In this document: piece by piece, positions 1 through 5,912 of the stretch
Position numbering within the stretch: position 1 is the stretch's first letter
Layout: each line of letters begins with the position of its first letter
NCBI GenBank assembly: GCA_030639555.1
Contig: DAOWCM010000137.1
Coordinates: 1-6,106, forward strand
Source: Candidatus Eiseniibacteriota bacterium
GTDB taxonomy: Bacteria; Joyebacterota; Joyebacteria; Joyebacterales; Joyebacteraceae
Direction: 5' to 3'
DNA length: 6,106 nt
Made by a program: the position numbers and the translations under genes
The notes under the pieces: model-generated
The model's database searches: none
Told to the model about the DNA's origin: nothing
The model's input: the letters and a program-made list of their open reading frames with translations, nothing else

Positions 1-2105
1 CAGGCGTCCCCGACCCGCACCCCTTCTGGCGGGGCGGCCTGACGTTCGCCCACAACGGAGGCCTTGACATCGACGCGCTGGTTTCGGTCCTCGAGCAGGG
101 TGACCCTGACTTCCTTGACAAATACCCACCACACTATCAGAACCCGTACCTCGACAGTGAGCTGCTCCTGCTGTCCGTCCTCAAGTTCCGGGAGCAGCGC
201 GAGAACCACCATGACGGTGTGGTGAGGCGGACTCTGAGCCACGCCGTGTGTGAGGCCGCGCTCCAAGCTTACGACGCGGGAGCCATAGACACGGCGGTGA
301 ACTGTCTCGTGACGGCAGGTGATACCCTCATCGCCCTACGGTTTGACATGAACGATGTGTCGCGCTACAGGGTGCGCTACCTGGAAACAGCCGGCGCCTG
401 GATCGTCGCGTCACAACCCGTCGGCACTGACACGACGGGGTGGGATGTGCCGCCCCCCAAGAGCATGGGTATCTTCACCGCAACCGCCCCTCCAGAGATC
501 ATCACCATCTACCCGCCCCAAGAGCCTCGCCTGGTCCTCGGCGAGAGGACGATCGACGATGATCTCCAGGGTGACAGCGCCGGCAACGGCGACGGTGGCT
601 GCGACGCCGGCGAGCGGGTCGAGCTAATTGTTCCGCTGTACAACGAGGGGACCGAGACGGCGACCAACGTCCGGGCCACGATCGAGACCGAAGATCCCCA
701 CTGTGAGATACTGGACGCCTATGAGGAGTATGGCGACATCGCGTCTGGTGAGGAGGTCCCCTGTCTTGAGGACTTCGATCTGGTCCTCGATCCGCAGTGC
801 CCGGACGGGCACGAGTTCGAGGTCACCATGACCGTGGAGTCAGACAACCGCCTCCTCTGGCGCAGGTACTTCACGCTCGACGTCGAGGCACCGGTCATGG
901 AGTTCGTCACGTACACAGTGAACGACACGGTCAGCGGGAACGGCAACGGTAGGATCGAGCCCGGCGAGGTCTTCACCCTCACTACCACTCTCGCCAACAC
1001 CGGCAGCGAGGACGCGACGAATCTACATGTCCAGTTGGGGATCAGCCACCTGCACGCCACGGTCGTCCAGGGCGAGGCGACGTTGGCGCTACTCCCGGCC
1101 GGCGGAGAGGCGACCCCCTCAGCCTTCGAGGTGTATGTAGACGAGGCATGCCCTGATCCCGACGCACTGTTCGCCGAGCTCAACGTCCTCGCCGACTGGA
1201 ACCTGGCAGCCTGCCTGCAGTTCCTGATGCCGGTCGGGGGGTTCTTCGATGATATGGAGTCCGGACCCTCAGGCTGGACCAGCTACCCTGTCAGCGACGG
1301 TTTCGTTGACGAGTGGCATCTCTCGTCCCAGCGGAACTACACACCCGGAGGGGCGTGGAGCTGGAAGTTCGGTGACACGGGCAGCGGGAACTACGCGAAC
1401 CTGGCCGACGGAGCCCTGGAGTCCGAGCCGGCGACCTTGCTCCCCAACTCGCTCCTTCGCTTCCACCACTGGATGGACGCTGAGGTGAGCTCGGGCACCG
1501 CAGGCTACTGCTACGACGGTGGGATGGTTGAGATGTCCGTGAACGGTGGTCCGTGGGTGCAGATCTTCCCGGTCGGCGGCTACCCGTACAGGATCCGCGT
1601 CGGGAGCATCCCGGGGCCCTGGCCAGTCGAGACCGAGGTCTACTCGGGTACCATCGACTGGGTGGAGGCCGTCTTCGAGATCACAGGCTATCGGGGCGAG
1701 GCGCGCTTCCGGTTCCGGTTCGGTTCTGACGGCGCAGACACGCAGGAAGGTTGGTACATCGACGACGTGGAGTTCTTCGGGTACGAGAACCCGGCCTCTG
1801 GCGCAGAGGAGGTGATCCCGCTGGGACCCCACCACGCGGTGGAACAGAACTCCCCCAACCCCTTCGGTCTGCAGACGGTGATACGCTACCATCTGTCCAA
1901 GCCCGGGGAGGCGCATCTGCGGATCTTCGATCTCGCCGGCCGACACGTCCGCACACTGGTGAGCGGCCGGGGGGGCGCCGGAACACACCGCGTGACCTGG
2001 GACGGCCGCGACGACGTGGGGGTTGCCGTCAGCTCGGGAGTCTACTTCTACCGCCTAGAGACTGAAGAAGGATCCCACGCGCGCAAGATCACCCTGCTCC
2101 GGTAG
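1..2105 (+). CDS. Exported class II glutamine amidotransferase-fold protein with C-terminal sorting tail (5' partial)
   Basis: The reading frame is open from base 3 to the stop at 2103-2105, so the gene enters from the left; the GTG at 219 lies inside a conserved domain and is not the start. Residues are numbered from base 3. Residues 1-160 look like the second half of a YafJ-type class II glutamine amidotransferase (Ntn hydrolase): HPF, then FAHNG (Asn18-Gly19, the oxyanion-hole pair of the family), DSE at 51-53 (the Asp that holds the substrate amino group), ALRFD at 111-115 and VASQP with Trp147 (usually VASEP..W). The nucleophile Cys and conserved Arg are off-window. Two beta-sandwich repeats follow (about 186-296 and 307-407), each opening with an NG(D/N)G..(D/E)(A/P)GE loop. 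Next comes a MAM/jelly-roll-like module (414-597) ending in GWYIDDVEF, then a FlgD Ig-like/Por tail (610-700, SPNPF to KITLLR). The tail implies export. Amidase activity is inferred; the substrate is unknown. Confidence 0.93.
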   Translation, partial: GVPDPHPFWRGGLTFAHNGGLDIDALVSVLEQGDPDFLDKYPPHYQNPYLDSELLLLSVLKFREQRENHHDGVVRRTLSHAVCEAALQAYDAGAIDTAVNCLVTAGDTLIALRFDMNDVSRYRVRYLETAGAWIVASQPVGTDTTGWDVPPPKSMGIFTATAPPEIITIYPPQEPRLVLGERTIDDDLQGDSAGNGDGGCDAGERVELIVPLYNEGTETATNVRATIETEDPHCEILDAYEEYGDIASGEEVPCLEDFDLVLDPQCPDGHEFEVTMTVESDNRLLWRRYFTLDVEAPVMEFVTYTVNDTVSGNGNGRIEPGEVFTLTTTLANTGSEDATNLHVQLGISHLHATVVQGEATLALLPAGGEATPSAFEVYVDEACPDPDALFAELNVLADWNLAACLQFLMPVGGFFDDMESGPSGWTSYPVSDGFVDEWHLSSQRNYTPGGAWSWKFGDTGSGNYANLADGALESEPATLLPNSLLRFHHWMDAEVSSGTAGYCYDGGMVEMSVNGGPWVQIFPVGGYPYRIRVGSIPGPWPVETEVYSGTIDWVEAVFEITGYRGEARFRFRFGSDGADTQEGWYIDDVEFFGYENPASGAEEVIPLGPHHAVEQNSPNPFGLQTVIRYHLSKPGEAHLRIFDLAGRHVRTLVSGRGGAGTHRVTWDGRDDVGVAVSSGVYFYRLETEEGSHARKITLLR

Positions 2106-2114
2106 CATCATATG

Positions 2115-2128
2115 ACCCCTGGAGGGGT
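2115..2128 (+). terminator. Small hairpin after the amidotransferase-fold gene
   Basis: ACCCCT, then GG, then AGGGGT forms a perfect 6-bp inverted repeat beginning 10 bases after the stop codon. With a 4-base loop it leaves a 5-bp GC-rich stem. No U-tract follows, so on its own it would be a weak terminator. It may act together with the hairpin at 2163-2182, or it may only protect the 3' end of the mRNA. Confidence 0.3.
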
Positions 2129-2162
2129 GTGGGGAGGCAGGGAGCCGGGGATTCATCGTACG

Positions 2163-2182
2163 GTAGCCACAGGCGTGGCTGC
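2163..2182 (+). terminator. Hairpin, possible terminator of the upstream gene
   Basis: GTAGCCAC, loop AGGC, GTGGCTGC gives an 8-bp stem (one G-U pair) with a 4-base loop, 58 bases past the stop. There is no run of T after it, only AAGG. It is the most stable short hairpin in the first 200 bases downstream of the gene, which fits a mRNA end, but factor-independent termination is not demonstrated. Confidence 0.4.
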
Positions 2183-2317
2183 AAGGTCCGTTGGCGCCTC
2201 CTTGTGGTTTGAGGGGTGTCCGGGGACAGCGATCGTCTTGGAGGACCCGCCGTCTGGTCTTTGGGCCCGTCGCCGGGTCCGTCTGCGTTGGTGCGTCGAT
2301 GGTGACGCAGCCGGCTA

Positions 2318-2343
2318 GGTCTGTCTCACTCGTGAGACAGACC
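2318..2343. repeat. Perfect 12-bp inverted repeat
   Basis: GGTCTGTCTCAC, spacer TC, GTGAGACAGACC: both arms match over all 12 bases. As RNA it would form an 11-bp stem with a CTCG tetraloop. It lies inside the minus-strand beta-helix relic, over the codons for GVCLTSETDL. No T-run follows on either strand, so a simple intrinsic terminator is not indicated. It could be an operator-like site, an RNA structure or an accident in decaying coding DNA. Confidence 0.6.
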
Positions 2344-2363
2344 CCGGATGTCATGATGATGTC

Positions 2364-2396
2364 GTGCTCGTAGTACGTATCGTATGCGACGAGCAC
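2364..2396. repeat. 8-bp inverted repeat, 17-base spacer
   Basis: GTGCTCGT at 2364-2371 and ACGAGCAC at 2389-2396 are perfect inverted repeats. The pair lies 20 bases from the 12-bp palindrome, within the same beta-helix relic. The spacer itself is partly palindromic around TACGTA. Its function is unknown. Confidence 0.4.
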
Positions 2397-2492
2397 AGTG
2401 TCCCCGACAGCAGCGGAATCCACCCCTGCCTCTATGGCGGGGCCGACGAGACTCGAACCGAAGAGTCGGACCGAGGTGAGTCAGGCGAGGGT

Positions 2493-2547
2493 TTGGCGTC
2501 CCTAATGTTTGAGAGTTGGAACCACCTTCTCGACTGGCTCGGGGAGG
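2493..2547 (+). repeat. Dispersed repeat, copy A
   Basis: The copy begins TTGGCGTCCCT and aligns without gaps to copy B at 2580-2634: the first 11 bases are identical and about 26 of the next 44 match by eye. The two copies start 87 bp apart. Family hallmarks are GGCGTCCC at 2495 and GGAACC at 2518, 23 bases apart from start to start. It lies outside any supported gene. Confidence 0.5.
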
Positions 2548-2579
2548 CGGCTCTTCTGTAGCCAGATGACGACTAGGTG

Positions 2580-2634
2580 TTGGCGTCCCTTGCGCTGGGA
2601 AGCTGGAGACTCCTGCTCGGGTCGCTCGAGGTGA
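2580..2634 (+). repeat. Dispersed repeat, copy B
   Basis: The copy begins with the same TTGGCGTCCCT as copy A and stays aligned with it without gaps for 55 bases. GGCGTCCC is at 2582 and GGAGAC at 2605, again 23 bases apart. The short plus-strand peptides read through A and B are similar (LASL...SW..LL..L), which follows from the DNA identity and the in-phase 87-bp period. No start site supports translation. Confidence 0.5.
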
Positions 2635-2700
2635 TCGGGCGCCAGGGCTGGGGTCAGCGCAGGCCCTGTGGCTCACCGAAGTCAGCTACGCCCTGTAGAA

Positions 2701-2790
2701 TCGGCATCCCCACTGGACCCCGCTCGAACTCAGGGCCGCAAGGAACCGGAGGATTGAGGTGACGCATGACGTCGCTGAAGCAGCCGGCGC
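2701..2790 (+). repeat. Dispersed repeat, copy C
   Basis: GGCATCCCC at 2703, TGGAC at 2714 and TCGAACTCAG at 2724 match the same blocks in copy D downstream of the second gene. The block from the A before TGGAC to the end of TCGAACTCAG is 22 bases in both copies, with 16 identities. Further shared blocks follow in order: CCG, ACCGG, GATTG and ACGTCGC. The far end is approximate. Confidence 0.5.
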
Positions 2791-3106
2791 ACGAGAGGCA
2801 CCTCCTGGATTCCCGCTTGATCGCCGACACGCAACCTGAGGGAGTTGACACCGAAGCCCATGCGGCCGTTCTCTTTGAGATCCCCGTGACACCGCCAGTA
2901 GCACCCCACGCTCCCAGCTTCCTCGACCGGGTTCAGCCCGCAGGAGACGACCAACGCCCATCCCGGGAGCGGTGTCAGAGCTAATGACGGACGTGCTCCC
3001 CCACGACTGCCTAGGAGACAGTGCCGGCTTTCCCTCCGGCTTCTGCGCGCGTGCCTTCGGACGTCCCGGGAGAGGGTCGTCTCGGTCGTGCCGTGCGCGC
3101 TCCTAG

Positions 3107-3115
3107 AAAGGAGAG
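3107..3115 (+). promoter_or_regulatory. Shine-Dalgarno site that sets the start at 3121
   Basis: AAAGGAGAG, with its AGGAG core 7 bases before the ATG at 3121, is a near-ideal ribosome binding site. It lies downstream of the in-frame GTG at 3088, so that GTG cannot use it. The signal peptide also begins directly at 3121. Confidence 0.85.
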
Positions 3116-3120
3116 ATAGC

Positions 3121-5820
3121 ATGATCCGTGTGACCTGCCTAACCCTCCTGCTTCTGACAACGTGTGCTTCGCTCGCCGGAGCGGCCGTCACTACACCGGA
3201 GCGTGCCACCGAACTGGCGCTTGACCTTGTCCACGACGTCGCGGCCTACAGCCTCGAACGCCGCGAGGCTCCAGGTGCCTTCGCGCCTTGGGTCGACTCA
3301 GAGCCCCGTGCAGTGGGCTGTGTTCTCGTTCACAGCTATCCCGAGCTCGAGCCGATCCTCTATTACGTGTGTCTCTCAGGAGGCGAACCGACCTTCGTCG
3401 TGATCGACGCGGCCGATGGGGGGTGGCACGCCTACGGTCGCGCGCCTCAGACTGGCCAGCATCAGCACGTCAGCAGGGCCCGGGTACACGCACTGGCGCA
3501 GACCCGGTTCGATCCCCACTGTGACACGAGCGATCTCCGCGTCATCATCGGAGCAGATCGGCGCCTCTACTGGCACGCGGGTATCCCCGGGAGGGCAGAG
3601 CTCTTCGTCAGTCTGACGGACCCATCTGACATCCGCCTTGGAGCTGATGGCATCGTGCCGCCGAAGGCGGGCGAAGCAAGTAGGCTCCGCGACCCAGGAC
3701 AAGACGCGCGGCGAGCAGCCAGTGACCGCTATCCCAGCAACTACTACATCCCGGATGTGCCCCACTACTACCAGAGCTGGTCGAACAACTGCGGTCCCAC
3801 CGCCATCGAGATGGTATTCGACTTCTGGGGGCCGCACGTGCCTCAGCTCGACGTCACGCACGTCGCGAATAATCCCCCGAACGGCGTCGACGCCGGGGCA
3901 ACGACGAGCGACATGCGACGCGCCGTCCACTTCAGTTCGATCAGCAACGCAGTCCAGGACTCGACCCTCTGGGGGTATGACGAACGCGCCCTCGGGTATG
4001 CCGCCGCCGAGAACGACTGGCACGAGTCCGCGCAGTATCCAGACAGGTACGACGATCTCAAGCGGCTCGTGAGCTCGGACATCCCGGTTTTCATCAAGAC
4101 ACGTTTCGCCGAGGGGCATACCGCCTGGCACGCCCGCGTCGTCAGGGGCTACGACGACGCGATGGACGTGTTCATCGTCCACGATCCGTGGTACTCACTC
4201 CCCTACTCCGGACCGGACGTCCACTTCAACCAGAGCTTCCTCGTCGACGAACTCTGGCCGTACGGCGGGGCGATGTGGGGTCTGTTTATCGCCCCCTGGG
4301 AGGTTCGCGTGTGCTCGCCGCCCGAGGTGGCGCCGGGCGAGGACTTCGCCATAGGCGCGGCCGTTGTCTACTCGGGACCTGACCCGTTCATCGGATCGTT
4401 CCTGCTCGCTGACGCGGAAGCTACGCTCACCCTCCCGCCTGACCTCGAGTTCGCGCCGGGCGAGACCGCGACCAAGCCACTCAATCGAGCCACGACCACC
4501 GGGACCGCGGCCGCGGCGTCGTGGCAGGTGATCGCCGGCACGGAGCTGCAGGCCTCAACGGTATCGGTGCTCGCGCGCGGACTAGTTGCCGGCAACGCCA
4601 CTTCATACGGTGCCTACGCGGATTCGATCGGCGCGTCCGGCAATCTGATCGTGAGTACTGTGAGTGACCCGGCGCCCCACACGCGGATCGCCGTCGACCA
4701 AGGCGGCGAAGGAGACTACACGACCGTTCAGGAGGGGCTCTGCGCGGCCTCGCCCGGGGACACGGTCGTTGTCGCCCCGGGCGAGTACGTCGGTTCCCTC
4801 AATAGAAACCTCGACTTCATGGGCAAGGACGTCCTGCTGACCGCGCCGGGTGGAAGGACCTCGACGGTGATCGATTGCGAGGGAATCGCGCCCGCTTTGA
4901 GATTCGATGGCGGCGAGACGCCCGCGACCGTCGTCCAGGGCCTCACGATCCGGGACGGGGCAGCTATAGGCAACTACGGTGGCGGCATCGTCTGCGCCAA
5001 CGGATCCTCGCCGATGATCACAAGCTGCACCATCGATAGCTGTGACGGAAGGTTTCTTGGCGGCGGGATCTACTGCGAGGGCTCATCCTCTCCCATCCTC
5101 GACCACCTCATCGTCAGAGACTGCAGCGCCATCGTCGGCTCGGGCCTCTACTGCAAGGACAACTCCGACCCGGCCGTGGCCTTCTCTACGTTCCATGCGA
5201 ACCTGAACAGCCAGGTGGCCGCGAACAACGCCGCTCCCACCGTCGCGAACACGATCATCGCTGGGAGTCCAAACGGCCCTGCGATTCTCTGCCAGAACGG
5301 AGCTGTGCCTTCCGTCGTTCACTGCTCGTCCTACGGCAACGCGTCGGGCGACAGCCTCTGTGGGAGCTACCACGATAACCTCTTCGAGGATCCGCTCTTC
5401 TGCGACGCGGGCGGTGGCTCGCTCACGCTCCACGACGACTCCCCCTGTCTCCCCACAGGGAATCCCTGGGGCGAGGCGATCGGCGCGCTGGGCGCCGGCG
5501 ACTGCGGACCGTCAACTGGCACTCCGCCCGGTGGACCGGAGCGCCTGACGCTTCACCCGGCGAGTCCGAATCCGTTCAGGGGATCGACCGCCATCGAGTT
5601 CACCGTGCCGCACCCAGGCGCCCACGTCGAGATCGTCGTATACAACCTCGCCGGCCAGCGCATCGCAACGCTGATCGATGGAAGCCTGCCGCCTGGCTCG
5701 ACGCGACTCACATGGAACGGACGCGACGAGCGCGGACGCCGCATAGCCTCGGGCGTCTACTTCTGCGTTGCCCGTGCGGGAGGGGACCGATCGGAGAGGA
5801 AGATTCTGCTTCTGAGATAG
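3121..5820 (+). CDS. Exported C39-like cysteine peptidase fused to a right-handed beta-helix, with C-terminal sorting tail
   Basis: This is an 899-residue protein. ATG 3121 is preferred over the upstream in-frame GTG at 3088 because of the ribosome binding site and because a signal peptide starts there: MIR, a hydrophobic run, and AGA before residue 22. Residues 22-200 resemble a propeptide (ILYYVCLSGGEPTFVVIDAADGGW has the PepSY-like style of secreted peptidase proregions). Residues 212-395 are a C39-like (peptidase_C39_2, papain-fold) domain: Gln218, Cys224 in NNCGPTA, His337 in WHARVVRGYDD and Asp355 in HDPW. Gln and Cys are six residues apart, as in papain, so activity is likely. Residues 397-515 form a beta-sandwich of unknown binding role. 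Residues 522-796 are a right-handed parallel beta-helix with GGGI(V/Y)C and SSP.I turns and 14 Cys, closing with DPLFC, DSPC and IGALGAGDCG. Residues 808-899 are the FlgD Ig-like/Por tail, SPNPF at 815-819 to KILLLR. It probably acts outside the inner membrane or on the cell surface; the substrate is unknown. Confidence 0.95.
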   Translation: MIRVTCLTLLLLTTCASLAGAAVTTPERATELALDLVHDVAAYSLERREAPGAFAPWVDSEPRAVGCVLVHSYPELEPILYYVCLSGGEPTFVVIDAADGGWHAYGRAPQTGQHQHVSRARVHALAQTRFDPHCDTSDLRVIIGADRRLYWHAGIPGRAELFVSLTDPSDIRLGADGIVPPKAGEASRLRDPGQDARRAASDRYPSNYYIPDVPHYYQSWSNNCGPTAIEMVFDFWGPHVPQLDVTHVANNPPNGVDAGATTSDMRRAVHFSSISNAVQDSTLWGYDERALGYAAAENDWHESAQYPDRYDDLKRLVSSDIPVFIKTRFAEGHTAWHARVVRGYDDAMDVFIVHDPWYSLPYSGPDVHFNQSFLVDELWPYGGAMWGLFIAPWEVRVCSPPEVAPGEDFAIGAAVVYSGPDPFIGSFLLADAEATLTLPPDLEFAPGETATKPLNRATTTGTAAAASWQVIAGTELQASTVSVLARGLVAGNATSYGAYADSIGASGNLIVSTVSDPAPHTRIAVDQGGEGDYTTVQEGLCAASPGDTVVVAPGEYVGSLNRNLDFMGKDVLLTAPGGRTSTVIDCEGIAPALRFDGGETPATVVQGLTIRDGAAIGNYGGGIVCANGSSPMITSCTIDSCDGRFLGGGIYCEGSSSPILDHLIVRDCSAIVGSGLYCKDNSDPAVAFSTFHANLNSQVAANNAAPTVANTIIAGSPNGPAILCQNGAVPSVVHCSSYGNASGDSLCGSYHDNLFEDPLFCDAGGGSLTLHDDSPCLPTGNPWGEAIGALGAGDCGPSTGTPPGGPERLTLHPASPNPFRGSTAIEFTVPHPGAHVEIVVYNLAGQRIATLIDGSLPPGSTRLTWNGRDERGRRIASGVYFCVARAGGDRSERKILLLR

Positions 5821-5825
5821 AACGC

Positions 5826-5858
5826 GGAGGCTCACGTAGCCGAGCACCGTGAGCCTCC
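5826..5858 (+). terminator. Strong hairpin just after the peptidase gene
   Basis: GGAGGCTCACG at 5826-5836 pairs perfectly with CGTGAGCCTCC at 5848-5858 (11 bp, 11-base loop), starting 5 bases after the stop. It is GC-rich and followed by CCCACG rather than a T-run. Its position and strength fit a transcription end or an mRNA 3' stabiliser. Confidence 0.6.
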
Positions 5859-5876
5859 CCCACGAACTACTGGAGT

Positions 5877-5907
5877 GAGAAGACCGCTGGAGACCGGCGG
5901 CCTTCTC
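5877..5907 (+). terminator. Second hairpin downstream of the peptidase gene
   Basis: GAGAAGACCGCTGG, loop AGA, CCGGCGGCCTTCTC forms a 14-position stem with one A-C mismatch and one G-U pair. The descending arm ends CTTCTCT, which is pyrimidine-rich but not a true U-tract. Together with the hairpin 18 bases upstream it makes a tandem terminator arrangement likely. Confidence 0.5.
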
Positions 5908-5912
5908 TGCGG

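Larger units (their letters stand above)
2292..2441 (-). pseudogene. Fragment of a right-handed beta-helix protein
   Basis: Read on the minus strand, 50 codons give a translation typical of the first coils of exported beta-helix proteins: AIEAGVDSAA, VGDTVLVA, TYYEHDI, SGVCLTSET and CVTIDA in that order. This is the pattern (T)IQ.GIDaA..GDTVlVa.GtYyE.dI.m..GV.L.Se.....VTIDa. The second intact gene here carries the same elements in its own helix (PGDTVVVAPGEY, then TVIDCEG). The frame is closed by a TGA at 2481-2483 upstream. Downstream of the recognised part it runs open to 2055 but becomes Arg/Pro-rich and loses the helix pattern. No start site, signal peptide or later coils are visible. It is best read as a relic of a beta-helix gene, broken at both ends; I cannot say whether it was a separate gene or a duplicated domain. 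Confidence 0.6.
2106..3120. other. Gene-poor intergenic region with repeats and gene debris
   Basis: No intact gene is supported in these roughly 1,015 bases. Open frames up to about 160 codons occur on both strands, but they lack ribosome binding sites, overlap one another and give Arg/Ser/Pro-rich translations without recognisable domains. The region does hold two hairpins just after the upstream stop, a decayed minus-strand beta-helix fragment with inverted repeats, three copies of a short repeat, and the ribosome binding site of the downstream gene. I see no convincing sigma-70 promoter for the 3121 gene; the promoter may have a lineage-specific form that I cannot read. Confidence 0.75.

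Noticed and set aside
1269..1988. 239-codon minus-strand open frame inside the amidotransferase-fold gene
   Set aside because: It is antisense to clear MAM-like and sorting-tail domains, and its translation shows no family motif.
2434..2465. Reverse-strand tRNA 3' end (TTCGAGT loop followed by a GCCA end)
   Set aside because: The five bases on either side of the loop do not pair, and no matching 5' acceptor strand exists upstream on the minus strand. Only the loop consensus matches.
2493..2634. CRISPR array
   Set aside because: There are only two adjacent, diverged copies, with no regular identical repeats or unique spacers of constant length.
2766..2984. 72-codon plus-strand open frame in the intergenic region
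   Set aside because: There is no convincing ribosome binding site and no recognisable domain. It overlaps repeat copy C and competing frames on the other strand.
3088..3120. GTG start at 3088 for the peptidase gene
   Set aside because: It would place 11 polar residues before the signal peptide and lie upstream of the strong AAAGGAGAG site, which fits the ATG at 3121.
3148..3174. Lipoprotein signal (LTTC) in the peptidase leader
   Set aside because: Thr before Cys is a poor lipobox. The AGA site at residues 19-21 is a better signal peptidase I cleavage point.
2730..3209. 159-codon minus-strand open frame overlapping the start of the peptidase gene
   Set aside because: It is Arg/Ser-rich and has no domain. 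It overlaps the ribosome binding site and signal peptide of a well-supported gene. High G+C makes long chance frames common.
3376..4182. 268-codon minus-strand open frame inside the peptidase gene
   Set aside because: It is antisense to the propeptide and C39-like active site. It is a shadow of codon bias, with no motif of its own.
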